This document shows positions 1 through 8,279 of a stretch of 64,000 nt of DNA, piece by piece. This DNA is from Rhodobacter sp. TJ_12 (GTDB taxonomy: Bacteria > Pseudomonadota > Alphaproteobacteria > Rhodobacterales > Rhodobacteraceae), in NCBI RefSeq assembly GCF_020023995.1, contig NZ_NRRD01000017.1:1-64000 (forward strand), read 5' to 3'. The position numbers and the translations under genes were made by a program. Numbering within the stretch: the stretch's first letter is position 1; every line of letters starts with the position of its first letter. Under the pieces are notes generated by a model. The model did no database searches and was not told where the DNA came from. It worked only from the letters and a program-made list of their open reading frames with translations.

Positions 1-149
1 TCGAGTGGCAACAGCAACGGCCCCATGACGATTTGCGTGCCGCCCTCGGCATCCGGCCCGGTTAGCGAGACGGTCAGGCGACCATGGGCCGGGATAGACC
101 CATCGGGCAGCACAATGGGGCCGGTAACCCGGCGCGTCGTGATTGTCAT
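1..149 (-). CDS. Phage protein downstream of tail tip gene (C-terminus outside window)
   Basis: An ATG at 147-149 on the minus strand, preceded by a GAGGT-like ribosome binding site, opens a frame that stays open to base 1 (49 residues seen). It starts 11 bases after the stop of the tail-tip gene, so it belongs to the same late operon. The visible N-terminus is rich in Thr, Pro and Gly with no domain I can name. By position it may be a fibre, tip accessory or glycan-binding protein, but that is inference. Confidence 0.6.
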   Translation of the reverse strand, partial: MTITTRRVTGPIVLPDGSIPAHGRLTVSLTGPDAEGGTQIVMGPLLLPL

Positions 150-160
150 TGTGACCTCAA

Positions 161-2314
161 TTAGCTGATTGTGACGGTCTGGGGCCCGCTGACGGTGCCG
201 GGGATGCCGGAACCGTTGACCGGCTCGATCCAGTAGCTGTGCGCGCCGGTGCCGGGGGCGGCATCAAGCCATTCGTCGGTGGCATTCGGCGCGCCATATT
301 CCAGCCCGACAAGGCTCGCATCGCCCAAATCGGTGCTGTCGGTCGCGCGATAGATCCGCGCCGCCGCAAAATGGCTATCGTTCGGCGCGGTCCAAGACAG
401 CGCCACGCTGGACCCGGATTGCATGGCGCTGAAATAGCCAAACCCGCCCGGGGGCAAAGTATTGGCCACCGCATCCACGCTTACCGGGGCCTCGGGGGCC
501 CAATCGGAAAGCCGCCCCGCCACGGTGACATTGCGCACCTGCGCCTCATAGGTGGCCCCATCGACCAGCCCTGTGTCGAGATAGCTCGACTGCCCGGCCA
601 CCATTGTGAGCTCATACCAATCGCCGCCATCGCGCCGGATGCGCAGCCGCTGTTTCAGATCCTCGGTTTGCGCGGGCCACGTCCACTCGATCTGCGCCAC
701 CCCGCCCGTGCCCTCGACCACCGCGCCGGTCAGCGATGCAGGCACGGGCACCGTGCCATCCTCTGCAATCGTGGCGCGCACCGGGCGCGGCGGCTCCAAG
801 GTCAGCGCATCGGGGGCAAAATCAGCCGCGTCAACGCTTACGGCCTCAAGGCTCCAGCTGTGCGAGCCCGCATTGCGCGCCAGCGTGGCCACCTCGAACA
901 CGGCATCAAGGCCCAGCTCCGAAAGCTGCACCCGCACGAACCGATGCCCCATCAGCTCGCGCCCGATGAACTTGAGGGTGCCGCTCAGCCGCCATTCCGG
1001 CTTGCTCGCCTTGGCCCACCGATAGGCGCAGCGCCATGCCTGATTGTGCGAGGTGATGCCGTAGCACTCTTGCTCAGATCGCCCGCCAGCCGGGTTGCTG
1101 CCCACGACAACCGCGCCGGTTACTTCCTCGGCGTAATCGCGGGCGGGCTCGACGTAGCGATAGGCGAAGCTGTAAACATCATCTGGCCCCGTGGCTTTGT
1201 GCTTGAGGCTGACCGCCGCGAAATCGGCATCGGTGAGCGTCAGCGGCGGCTCTTCGTAATGGCCGACCTTGAAGCCAAGCTTGCCATCGGTGCGCTCATA
1301 AAAAAAGGCATCGCAGCACATCGTCAGATGCGCCCGCACATCCTCCCAGGTCATATCCGTGCGCAGCACCGTGTTGATGGTCCAGCGCGGTTGCGTCCCG
1401 CCGTCGCGGTTCGTGACCGGCGCATCACTGATATCGGCCTGTGCCGCGACCTCATCCCAATCGACCGCCTTGCCATACCAGCGCGTCGCCACATCGGCGA
1501 TCACCAGCGCGGCGTTATTGGTCCAGCCGGTCGTGCCGGTGCGCGGATCATAGATGCGGTTTTCGCCGCGCAGCACCGGGGCATAGGCCCATTCCCGGCC
1601 TCTCGGATAGACCTTTGAAAACTCGCTATCCGCCACCCGCTCTGCGTAAAGCGCGGCATAGGCGAGGCCGGGGTAATAATCAGCCGCCGTGACCTCGGGG
1701 AATAGCGCGTCCCAAATTGCGTCCGGCGCGGTTTGCGTGCCGTCATAGAGGCGGATCTTGCAGCGCCCGTTGATCGGGTCGGTTGTCACCACGCCCGCTT
1801 CGTCTGTTTCCACCTCCCATGTATAAAGATAATGCGCGATCACGCCTTCAATGGGGTGCGCGGCCAAGATCACGCCGTAATGGCGGCGCGCCTTTGCGAC
1901 CATCCCCTCCGATGCGGCCCCGTCTTGCGAAAAGGCGCTCAGCGCAAAAGCGCCGCCCTTACGCACCTCCCCATAGGCCATCTCCACGAAAGAAAGGTCC
2001 TGCGCATAGTTTGTCATCACCTCAAGCGGCGCGACTTTCGGCTTCGGCGCCAGAGATTGCGCAATGGCAGAGAGGCCAACCGAGAACAGCACGCGCCCAA
2101 GGAACGTGCCACCGAAGGCTGCAAGCCCTGCGCCAATCGATGCCCCGGTTGCCCATGCACCAGTGATGCCCGCGCCAGCCACGACGCCCGTGGAAAGGCC
2201 GGTCCAGATGCCAGACAAAAAGGCCCCAACCGGCCCGGCCTGCGCAGACGTGCTAAGGCAGGTCGTGCCAAGGATTGCGGCGTAAATCAGCTTTCGCAAT
2301 AACCCGTCTCCCAT
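161..2314 (-). CDS. Phage tail tip / host-specificity protein (GTA gp15 / J-like)
   Basis: 717-residue protein at the end of the tail module, the usual place of the receptor-binding central tip protein. The first ~70 residues contain hydrophobic, Gly/Ala-rich segments. The middle is a baseplate-hub-like region. The last ~200 residues contain two repeated beta-rich stretches, each with a W-x-A/P and TYEAQVRNV-type signature, typical of fibronectin type III modules. I start it at the ATG at 2314, which overlaps the preceding gene by 28 bases. An in-frame ATG further upstream (2377) would run deep into that gene. Function as tail tip is inferred from position, length and the FnIII-like C-terminus; the receptor is unknown. 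Confidence 0.8.
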   Translation of the reverse strand: MGDGLLRKLIYAAILGTTCLSTSAQAGPVGAFLSGIWTGLSTGVVAGAGITGAWATGASIGAGLAAFGGTFLGRVLFSVGLSAIAQSLAPKPKVAPLEVMTNYAQDLSFVEMAYGEVRKGGAFALSAFSQDGAASEGMVAKARRHYGVILAAHPIEGVIAHYLYTWEVETDEAGVVTTDPINGRCKIRLYDGTQTAPDAIWDALFPEVTAADYYPGLAYAALYAERVADSEFSKVYPRGREWAYAPVLRGENRIYDPRTGTTGWTNNAALVIADVATRWYGKAVDWDEVAAQADISDAPVTNRDGGTQPRWTINTVLRTDMTWEDVRAHLTMCCDAFFYERTDGKLGFKVGHYEEPPLTLTDADFAAVSLKHKATGPDDVYSFAYRYVEPARDYAEEVTGAVVVGSNPAGGRSEQECYGITSHNQAWRCAYRWAKASKPEWRLSGTLKFIGRELMGHRFVRVQLSELGLDAVFEVATLARNAGSHSWSLEAVSVDAADFAPDALTLEPPRPVRATIAEDGTVPVPASLTGAVVEGTGGVAQIEWTWPAQTEDLKQRLRIRRDGGDWYELTMVAGQSSYLDTGLVDGATYEAQVRNVTVAGRLSDWAPEAPVSVDAVANTLPPGGFGYFSAMQSGSSVALSWTAPNDSHFAAARIYRATDSTDLGDASLVGLEYGAPNATDEWLDAAPGTGAHSYWIEPVNGSGIPGTVSGPQTVTIS

Positions 2315-2703
2315 GCCGCGATGACCTTCGGGCGCGTAATGCCCAGAACGCCGTGATCCTGCGTTTTGACCGCCCATTTATCGCCCAGGAACAGCGCGCC
2401 ATGCGGGCGCGGCCCGCCTTGCTCCATGACGAAGATCAGCCCCACATCGCCCGCGACCGGCGCCGTGGTGCGCCGCAGCCCACAGCGCGCCATCCGCGGG
2501 GCCACACTGGCCAGCGGATCGGTAAAGAACCGCCACGCCCGCTGCGCCTCGCCCGCCGTGGCATAGGTGTGCCGGATATCTTCGGCAGGATCGGCGCCGG
2601 TCATCCGGGCGACCCAATCGGCGGGCAGCGTGATGCAGTCGGCCACGCCCCATTGGTGCGGGGTCGCAAGCCAGCGGTTCACCTCTGCATAGAGTGGCGT
2701 CAT
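2287..2703 (-). CDS. DUF6950-like phage tail protein
   Basis: 138-residue protein beginning MTPLYAEVNRWL. The segment HQWGVADCITLPADWVARMTG followed by an R-x-x-Y-x-T motif is characteristic of the DUF6950 family of phage tail proteins, which occupy the place of the NlpC/P60 peptidase (gp14) in GTA-like tail operons. The Cys in ADC and a later His (about residue 107) would suit a papain-like fold, but catalysis is not shown. The start at 2703 overlaps the stop of the upstream gene in an ATGA junction, which fixes it against a longer frame to 2805. Confidence 0.75.
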   Translation of the reverse strand: MTPLYAEVNRWLATPHQWGVADCITLPADWVARMTGADPAEDIRHTYATAGEAQRAWRFFTDPLASVAPRMARCGLRRTTAPVAGDVGLIFVMEQGGPRPHGALFLGDKWAVKTQDHGVLGITRPKVIAAWETGYCES

Positions 2704-3287
2704 CCGAACAGCTTCTCTTCTTGGTAGGTGTCGGTTGGCATCAGCCGCAGCGAGGTATTGGCCGCCCCGATCAGGGCCGAATGATCGTTGCTCGTATATT
2801 GCCACCCCGGCGCGCTGTTGCGCCCGGTAAAGGGCCCCTCGAAATTGAGCGTGATCGCGCGCTCCATCGTGCCAGACAGGTCAAAATCGATGCTGGTCGC
2901 GGTGCGCGTCATCAGCCGCATCGGGGCCAAGGTCGGCGCATAGAATTCTTCCATGCTGAGCAGCGGTTGATCCCAGAAGATGATCTCCCGCCCGCGCACA
3001 TAGTCCGACCCAAGCGCACGCACCTCGGCCACCAGATCGGCCCCGGAAGGGTCAGGGATAAAGGCCAGCGTCAAAGACCCGCTCGGCGCCTCGCCTTGGA
3101 TCGAGGCCTTCAGCTCCGAGCCGGTGATCAGCCGCGAGCCTATCCACTGGTGACCATCCACATCGGTGAAGATGCCATCCGTCCCGGCCAGAAACCGAAA
3201 CACCCCGTCCGGCGTGTCGATGCTGATCAGATCAAGCACCGCCACCACATCCGCGCGCGGATCGAACGTCATGGCCGGGTGATCCAT
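2700..3287 (-). CDS. Phage tail/baseplate hub protein, DUF2163-like
   Basis: 195-residue protein between the tape-measure side and the tail tip. It is beta-rich, with the pattern of a hub protein: a VFRFLAGTDG segment, a GSRLITGSELKASI segment and a C-terminal NFEGPFTGRN segment. It resembles the DUF2163 (gp13) proteins of GTA-like tails. It overlaps its upstream neighbour by 19 bases and its downstream neighbour by 4, so translation is probably coupled. The family call is tentative; the tail role rests on synteny. Confidence 0.65.
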   Translation of the reverse strand: MDHPAMTFDPRADVVAVLDLISIDTPDGVFRFLAGTDGIFTDVDGHQWIGSRLITGSELKASIQGEAPSGSLTLAFIPDPSGADLVAEVRALGSDYVRGREIIFWDQPLLSMEEFYAPTLAPMRLMTRTATSIDFDLSGTMERAITLNFEGPFTGRNSAPGWQYTSNDHSALIGAANTSLRLMPTDTYQEEKLFG

Positions 3288-3922
3288 TCGACCAGGTCAA
3301 GGGTGGGCCGGGCCACACGGTCGAGCCCATAGCCCACCTGCCCCGTCGCATCATCCGTGGCCCGAAACAGCCCGCGCGCGATGCAGTCGATTGGGCCACC
3401 TGCCGGGATTGTGCGCCGCAGCTGCGCCACCTCAAGCACCGTGGCCGCGCCCGTTCCGCTGCGCCCCGTCACCGCGAAGGGCCAATCGTTATGGCTCAGA
3501 TAGGCGCCCACCTTGATCGGGGCGGGAAGCGCGCGTTCGTCCACCGTGATCGAGGTTGCCCCCGCTGCGGCCCCAGCCGCACAGATCACCTGCGGGCGCG
3601 CCTCGGAGTAAAAGCCGCGCTGATAGTCCGCCCAATCGGCCCGCCAGCCCTGGCGCGGCACCGCCTGCGCCACCGGGTCAAGCATCCGCACCCGGTAAAC
3701 ATTGGCCCGGCCCGCGCCCTTGGTCATCAGCGCCCGCCAGGCCGGGATCATCTGCGGCGGCAACACCAAAGGCGCCGCCCCGACAAAGCGCGGGAAACGG
3801 TTCAGAATGGCCTGATCCGCCCCATTCAGCCCGGAAAGCGCGCCCTGCCCGCGCCAGTCGATGCGCCAGTTGACCTCTGTCACCCGCCAAAACAGCAGCG
3901 GAATGTCGATGATGCTGTTCAT
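3269..3922 (-). CDS. Phage tail protein downstream of tape measure
   Basis: 217-residue protein whose start overlaps the stop of the tape measure gene (ATGA). It opens with a hydrophobic patch (IIDIPLLFWRV) and is rich in Trp, Arg and Gly. Position immediately after the tape measure protein is where distal tail proteins (gp12 in GTAs) sit, but I do not see the DUF2460 signature, so I leave it as an unassigned minor tail protein. Assembly role at the distal end of the tube is inferred. Confidence 0.65.
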   Translation of the reverse strand: MNSIIDIPLLFWRVTEVNWRIDWRGQGALSGLNGADQAILNRFPRFVGAAPLVLPPQMIPAWRALMTKGAGRANVYRVRMLDPVAQAVPRQGWRADWADYQRGFYSEARPQVICAAGAAAGATSITVDERALPAPIKVGAYLSHNDWPFAVTGRSGTGAATVLEVAQLRRTIPAGGPIDCIARGLFRATDDATGQVGYGLDRVARPTLDLVEWITRP

Positions 3923-6117
3923 CGCGTGCCCCGCATCTGCATATCGCGGATCGCGCCCGGCATGGCGCGCTGCTGCGCCATCGCCACTTGGGCGTCATTC
4001 GCCGAAGACACCTGCGAAACGCGGGCGTCGAAATAGGGCGAGGCTTGGACGTGGACGACAACGGGCTGCGGCTGGGCCTGCGAAACAGCCGCGCGCACTC
4101 CAAGCTTCCCACCGATCCGCGTCAGCGGCATGATCGCTTCGGGCCCAGCCTCGCCCATAAGGCCGGTCCCATCAGCCATCGGGAAGAAAGTCGGGCTGCT
4201 CACCACGCCGCCATTCGCATAGGCTGTCAGGTGCCGCCCGCCCTCGAAGACATTCCCATCCGCCGAAGTCAGCAACCCACCAATCCACGACGAGAACCCG
4301 CTCATGCCAGGGATACCCATTATCGCCTTCGTGAACTGCACCCGGGCAATCTGCGCGATCAAATCCGCAACTGCCTCTTTGCCGGACTTGGAGCCATCGA
4401 TAATTGACCCCCATAGATCATCCAGAGCACTTTGCCCGGTTTTCGCGATATCCTTCATGTTTTTGAGTTCGTCATTCGCATCGACATAGGCATCCACCAG
4501 CGCATCGATCTGCGCAGCCATTTCAGGGGTGACCTCAATCCCAGCCCGCTGTGCAGAGTTAAGGATCTTCTGCTTTTCGGAAATCGCTTCCAGCTCAGCG
4601 CGCAAGTCGCGCCCGCTGGCCGTGATTTCCTTCATGGCTGCAATTTGCTGATTGGCTGCATCCGTGTCTCCGATCAGCCTTTCAATCGCGCTTTCATAGG
4701 CATTTGCGCGCCCCTTGCTGCCGCTTTTGCCTGCGCGCGCCGCCGCCGCCTCTTCCTTGCGCCATTCGATGAGGCGCTGACGGTATTCCTCAGTCGCAAC
4801 CGCCGCCCCAACGAAGGCGCGCCGCTGCGCCTCAATCTGCGCGGTTACCTCGGGCGGGGCATCGGATGGGATTGAGGTGGTGCTGTCAAACTGCTCCCGC
4901 GCCAATGCTGCTGCCCTGCCGCGCCAATCATCGCGGAAGTCGTAATTGATCTGCGCCTGTCGCAGACTCGAAATACCCTGCACCGCCAAATTCATCGCAT
5001 TGGTCACTGCACGGCCAAGCTCATCGGCAAGGCGCTTCGCTTCATCTGCTGCTGGCGAAATGGCGCCCGCAATATCCGCCGCAGCAGCGCGCAGCGCCGC
5101 ATCTTCGACATTCAGAAGCTGCTCAACCAGTTTCAGCGCTTCCTCATTGGCGCCATCCATATTACCGAGAACTTCCGAAAGGCGGTCGCGCAACTCCGCC
5201 GCCGCCGCCGCTTGAGCGCGCGGACCATCTGCATCGCGCAGCCGCAACATGGAGGCGACCAGTTTCCCCGCCTCTTCCTCGGTTGCGCCAAACATTTTTT
5301 GCACGGCGTTAAGATCAGCCTGATAGTTCTGCGACCGAGCCATGAACTCATCAAGCGCGAGCGCCCGGTCTTGCATTGCCTCGGTCATGTTGCCCGACAT
5401 TTCAGCCGTGGCCAGCGACTCGATCTCGGCGCGCGCATCTTGCAATTGCCGCCCGAATGCCTCCCATTCATCGGCAGACTTTCCGGCAAGGTCACCAAGC
5501 TGCACCTTGCCAATCATATCGGCGGCGGCGGTCAATTCCCGAGCAAGGTTCACCCGCGCCAGCTCGCGCTGGATATCCAACATCTGCCTCGCCTGTGTGA
5601 CCTGCTCAGGGCCAAACTGCTCCAGCAGATCGAACCGGCTCTGCTGCGCGGCCTTGGTCGCGGCCTCAAGATCGCCGAGCGCGGCAGCCAGCTTTTTGAT
5701 CTGCTCCTCAGCCTCTTTGGCATTATTGGTGGCTGCAAAGAGAGCAGGCGCAAAAGACGCAGCAAGCGCGAAGGCCCCGCCAGCCAGAACCGGCGCCAGC
5801 CCCCCGAAAGAGCCCATGATGTCTGGCACCTGAATAACTGCTGCCTGCATCAGGTTCCCGGTGGCCGCGAATTGCTGCCCAACCTGATTGAACTGAAACG
5901 CCAGCATCCGCATTTGGTTTTGCACCTGAGCGGTCATGCCGCCAGACCTTGCTTCAAGCCCCTTAAAAGACTGCGCGATCTTGGCATTTGCCCGCACGAA
6001 CGACTTGGTCGAGGCCGTTTCCATCTTCGCCATACGGCTTTCTATGCGGGCCACCTGCTGTAAAAGCTGTTTCTCAGTCAGCCCGACTGGAAGAACAAGG
6101 CCGTCAGTTTCCGCCAT
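3919..6117 (-). CDS. Phage tail tape measure protein
   Basis: 732 residues, the longest tail gene, directly after the tail-chaperone pair. The N-terminal ~60 residues are a coiled coil (KQLLQQVARIESRMAKMETA). Residues about 95-130 are hydrophobic and Gly-rich, then long Ala/Glu/Lys helices continue to about 570. The C-terminus has the Gly-rich GGVVSSPTFFPMADG and GEAGPEAIMPL segments seen at the end of many tape measures. It sets tail length and helps DNA entry into the host. I place the start at the ATG at 6117, which overlaps the stop of the upstream chaperone ORF by one base; a GTG lies three bases before it. Confidence 0.93.
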   Translation of the reverse strand: MAETDGLVLPVGLTEKQLLQQVARIESRMAKMETASTKSFVRANAKIAQSFKGLEARSGGMTAQVQNQMRMLAFQFNQVGQQFAATGNLMQAAVIQVPDIMGSFGGLAPVLAGGAFALAASFAPALFAATNNAKEAEEQIKKLAAALGDLEAATKAAQQSRFDLLEQFGPEQVTQARQMLDIQRELARVNLARELTAAADMIGKVQLGDLAGKSADEWEAFGRQLQDARAEIESLATAEMSGNMTEAMQDRALALDEFMARSQNYQADLNAVQKMFGATEEEAGKLVASMLRLRDADGPRAQAAAAAELRDRLSEVLGNMDGANEEALKLVEQLLNVEDAALRAAAADIAGAISPAADEAKRLADELGRAVTNAMNLAVQGISSLRQAQINYDFRDDWRGRAAALAREQFDSTTSIPSDAPPEVTAQIEAQRRAFVGAAVATEEYRQRLIEWRKEEAAAARAGKSGSKGRANAYESAIERLIGDTDAANQQIAAMKEITASGRDLRAELEAISEKQKILNSAQRAGIEVTPEMAAQIDALVDAYVDANDELKNMKDIAKTGQSALDDLWGSIIDGSKSGKEAVADLIAQIARVQFTKAIMGIPGMSGFSSWIGGLLTSADGNVFEGGRHLTAYANGGVVSSPTFFPMADGTGLMGEAGPEAIMPLTRIGGKLGVRAAVSQAQPQPVVVHVQASPYFDARVSQVSSANDAQVAMAQQRAMPGAIRDMQMRGTR

Positions 6118-6257
6118 CACTCAACCCCGAGTTCGCGCAGCCGGTCGAGGCTGGCTGTCTGCTCCGATTTGACACCATGAAACGCCTTGAAGCCCTCAAA
6201 GCAGGCCCAGAACTCCCAGAAGCTCATGCGCTTGACCTGTTCAGGCGTGAAGCCCAT
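6117..6257 (-). CDS. Tail assembly chaperone, downstream frame (GTA rcc01693-like; T of G/GT)
   Basis: A 46-residue ORF in the -1 frame relative to the chaperone ORF 6257-6673, starting at an ATG that overlaps its TAA stop. It contains VKRMSFWEFWACFEGF, typical of small GTA-type tail assembly chaperones (gp10.1-like). The -1 frame stays open and reads sensibly upstream (ERISFAACYGNGAVMG) back to a GGGAAAG heptamer, so the functional product is probably a 185-residue frameshift fusion. It may also be made separately from its own ATG. Confidence 0.72.
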   Translation of the reverse strand: MGFTPEQVKRMSFWEFWACFEGFKAFHGVKSEQTASLDRLRELGVE

Positions 6258-6673
6258 TACGGCCCCGTTTCCATAGCAGGCGGCGAAGCTGATGCGCTCC
6301 GGCGCTTCCGGCCCGCCGCCGCCCGCTTTCCCGGCTTGTCATGATCCTTGCCCGCCAGCGCCGCAGTCAGCAGGCCGTAACAAACCATATTCAGCTGATC
6401 GCGCGAGCATTCGTCATGGCCTCGCAAAGCAAGCTTGCGCGCTTCTTCCGCATCCATACCGCCACCAATCAGGCCTAAGCGGATGCAGTTGATCACCTCT
6501 CGTGTCTTAACGGGGGCATGCGCAAGCGCGCCGCGCTCCACCCCTTGCGCCAGCCGATACCGAAAATCGGCAATTCCGGCGGGCGTCAGATCGTCAAGCG
6601 CCTCGCATTCCCCGATGCGCAGCAAAAAGGGGTGCTCACCGCACCCCCAATTGATCACCTTCGGCTCTGCCAT
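6257..6673 (-). CDS. Tail assembly chaperone, upstream frame (G of G/GT)
   Basis: 138 residues between the tail tube and tape measure genes, the canonical slot for the chaperone that coats the tape measure before tube polymerisation. Residues 1-108 look like a folded helical domain (EALDDLTPAGIADFRYRLAQ). The last 22 (RAAAGRKRRSASASPPAMET) are low complexity and look like a non-conserved tail read only when no frameshift occurs. The start overlaps the stop of the tail tube gene (TGATG). Codons 115-116 (GGA AAG) form part of an in-frame slippery heptamer. Confidence 0.75.
   Translation of the reverse strand: MAEPKVINWGCGEHPFLLRIGECEALDDLTPAGIADFRYRLAQGVERGALAHAPVKTREVINCIRLGLIGGGMDAEEARKLALRGHDECSRDQLNMVCYGLLTAALAGKDHDKPGKRAAAGRKRRSASASPPAMETGP
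6326..6332 (-). promoter_or_regulatory. Programmed -1 frameshift heptamer G GGA AAG
   Basis: On the minus strand the sequence GGGAAAG lies in the zero frame as G|GGA|AAG at codons 115-116 of the 138-residue ORF. This is the same heptamer used in the lambda G-GT tail chaperone. A -1 slip enters an open frame of 69 codons that ends at 6117, the stop of the small chaperone ORF. The following run of GGC codons is strongly G+C rich and could give a stimulatory structure. Confidence 0.75.
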
Positions 6674-7125
6674 CAGGATGCCATCGTCAGCGTGGGCGTC
6701 GTCGCAAAGTTGATTGTGATCGAAGCCGACACAACCTGACCCTTCGTGCGCGCCTCTCCAAGGGAAGCAATGATGATCGGGCCCTCCTCATACTGAATTT
6801 CGCCGCTGGCCGCGCCAAGGTTGCCAATCCGCGCAAGCATAGTGGTGCTGTCCCCGGCGTAGAATTTCGCCAGAAACTTCCCATAGCCAGCCTGTGTCCA
6901 GTTCCCGGTGCCGCTCACGGTCACCTTGAGGGATTGCACACGCTCTTCGACCGCATTCGGCTTGCTTTCATCGGCGCAATCCGAAACCGTTTCCACGGTT
7001 GAGGTATTCGAGGTGCGGTTGACTTCACACCCCATGATGACGCAATTGCGCGCCCAAGTGGTGCCATCATCATCCGAGAATTCGAGCACGAGCTCGTCGT
7101 ATTCCTGATGCACAGGTGCCGTCAT
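6673..7125 (-). CDS. Phage major tail (tube) protein
   Basis: 150-residue beta-rich protein upstream of the chaperone pair. It has the lengths and motifs of the siphophage major tail protein family: an acidic N-terminus with VLEFSDDDGTTW, a central TVSGTGNW turn, and a C-terminal VSASITINFATTPTLT strand pair. Many copies would stack to form the tail tube around the tape measure. It overlaps the chaperone start by one base. Confidence 0.82.
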   Translation of the reverse strand: MTAPVHQEYDELVLEFSDDDGTTWARNCVIMGCEVNRTSNTSTVETVSDCADESKPNAVEERVQSLKVTVSGTGNWTQAGYGKFLAKFYAGDSTTMLARIGNLGAASGEIQYEEGPIIIASLGEARTKGQVVSASITINFATTPTLTMAS

Positions 7126-7156
7126 ATCTGCCTCCTAGGCTGTTGAGAAAGCGGCC

Positions 7157-7561
7157 TCAGCCGCGCGTCTCCATCCCGAACGAGAGCTGGAGGATTCCGT
7201 GTGTTGTGACCCCGTCCGGGTCTTCGATGATGCGCTTGAACGGCTCGCCACGGCTGACGATCGGGTTTTCGACGGTCACCACAGCAAAGACCACGCGGGT
7301 CAGTTCATGCAGGATCTGCTTCGCATGCACGCGCCCGACGCGCCGCGACCAGACATCGAGCTGTAGGGTCACCGTTTCGATGCCAACGCAGCCAGTTTCG
7401 GTGCTTGTGTCTTCGGGACCGAATGTCACATAGCCCTGCGCGTCACCGAACGGATCGGCGGGCGGGCGGTCGTAAATATCCGCAATCAGAGCCATCAGCG
7501 ACGAATCCGCGCGCACCGCTGCCACGATCGCGCCTTGCAATTCCAAGGCAGGTGCTGCCAT
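7157..7561 (-). CDS. Tail completion/terminator protein, DUF3168 family
   Basis: 134 residues with the DUF3168 pattern. The N-terminal helix is ALELQGAIVAAVRADSSLMA, then IYDRPP and YVTFGPEDT, a strand TVTLQLDVWSR, and a long helix HAKQILHELTRVVF. In HK97-like phages this protein caps the tail tube and joins it to the head connector. It lies between the gp10-like neck protein and the tail tube, though here a plus-strand gene interrupts the run just upstream. Confidence 0.85.
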   Translation of the reverse strand: MAAPALELQGAIVAAVRADSSLMALIADIYDRPPADPFGDAQGYVTFGPEDTSTETGCVGIETVTLQLDVWSRRVGRVHAKQILHELTRVVFAVVTVENPIVSRGEPFKRIIEDPDGVTTHGILQLSFGMETRG

Positions 7562-7590
7562 CGTTGGTCCATCCCATTCCGGAGGTTGTC

Positions 7591-7872
7591 GTGAAGCCTA
7601 TTCTTCTTGCGGCCCTGATCGCGGTGGTCAGCGCGCCTGTTTCGGCGCAACAAACAACTGTCGACCTTGCTCAGCAGATCTTGTCAGAGGGCCGCGTTTT
7701 AAGTTCCGCCAATATCTCAACCGGGCAGCCTTCGGATTATTCCACCTACCCAAGCGGGACGAGAAAGCATGAGTTATTCGTGTCCTATGAAGGGGCTATC
7801 TACCTTTGCTATCTCACCGGAAATGCCGATAATGGAACCGCACCTTGGCCAACTTGCTTTGGTCACCCCTAA
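7591..7872 (+). CDS. Small exported protein inserted antiparallel in tail operon (moron)
   Basis: Reads 93 residues from a GTG at 7591 with a good ribosome binding site (GGAGG at 7581-7585). The first ~20 residues are a signal peptide (VKPILLAALIAVVSAPVSA, cleavage likely before QQ). The mature part has two cysteines (in LCYL and PTCF) that could form a disulfide. It is on the opposite strand from every structural gene around it and its stop overlaps the end of the minus-strand gene 7869-8279 by 4 bases. Codon use looks less GC-biased than its neighbours. These are marks of a moron, probably expressed from the lysogen. I do not recognise a family. Confidence 0.72.
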   Translation: MKPILLAALIAVVSAPVSAQQTTVDLAQQILSEGRVLSSANISTGQPSDYSTYPSGTRKHELFVSYEGAIYLCYLTGNADNGTAPWPTCFGHP

Positions 7873-8279
7873 CCTTTCCAAACACGGCGGATGGCTCGCT
7901 TAATTGCGGCCCGGGCCGCTCGTTTTTGTAGGCGCTTGGCAGGACCAAAGAACGGATGCGCCGCGCGGGCCTTGGTGCCATATTCTTGGATCAAGGCGTT
8001 CTGAAACTCCCCGCCCGTCTTATTGGTCACAATGGTTGAGGCATCACCAGCCTTGAGCAAAACGCCCACAAAACCGCTTTCACCGCCGCCACCGGTTGCA
8101 ATCGTGTCCGCATCCTCGACGCGGATCGAAGCAATAAGCTTGCCCTCTTCAGCTGGAGCGAAGCCCTTTGCCAGTTGCGCGATCTTCTCCCCCTCAACAC
8201 GGGCCTGCACCTTCCCGGCCTCGATAGCCTTCGCCATGTGCGTATGCAGCTTGGCGCGGACGCGATCCATTCCCGGCAT
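7869..8279 (-). CDS. Neck/tail-component protein, HK97 gp10 family
   Basis: 136 residues matching the HK97 gp10 pattern: N-terminal helices, an AxGFAPAEEGKLIASIRVE segment, GGGGESGFVGVLLKAGD, a FQNALIQEYGT strand, then HPFFGPAKRLQKRA in the C-terminal helix. These proteins form the ring between head-closure and tail terminator. Its start overlaps the stop of the head-tail adaptor gene (TAATG). Confidence 0.87.
   Translation of the reverse strand: MPGMDRVRAKLHTHMAKAIEAGKVQARVEGEKIAQLAKGFAPAEEGKLIASIRVEDADTIATGGGGESGFVGVLLKAGDASTIVTNKTGGEFQNALIQEYGTKARAAHPFFGPAKRLQKRAARAAIKRAIRRVWKG

Noticed and set aside
6117-6673. Sequencing error or pseudogene in the chaperone gene
   Set aside because: The frame change coincides with an exact slippery heptamer in the right phase and the downstream ORF has its own overlapping ATG, so a programmed event is the better explanation.
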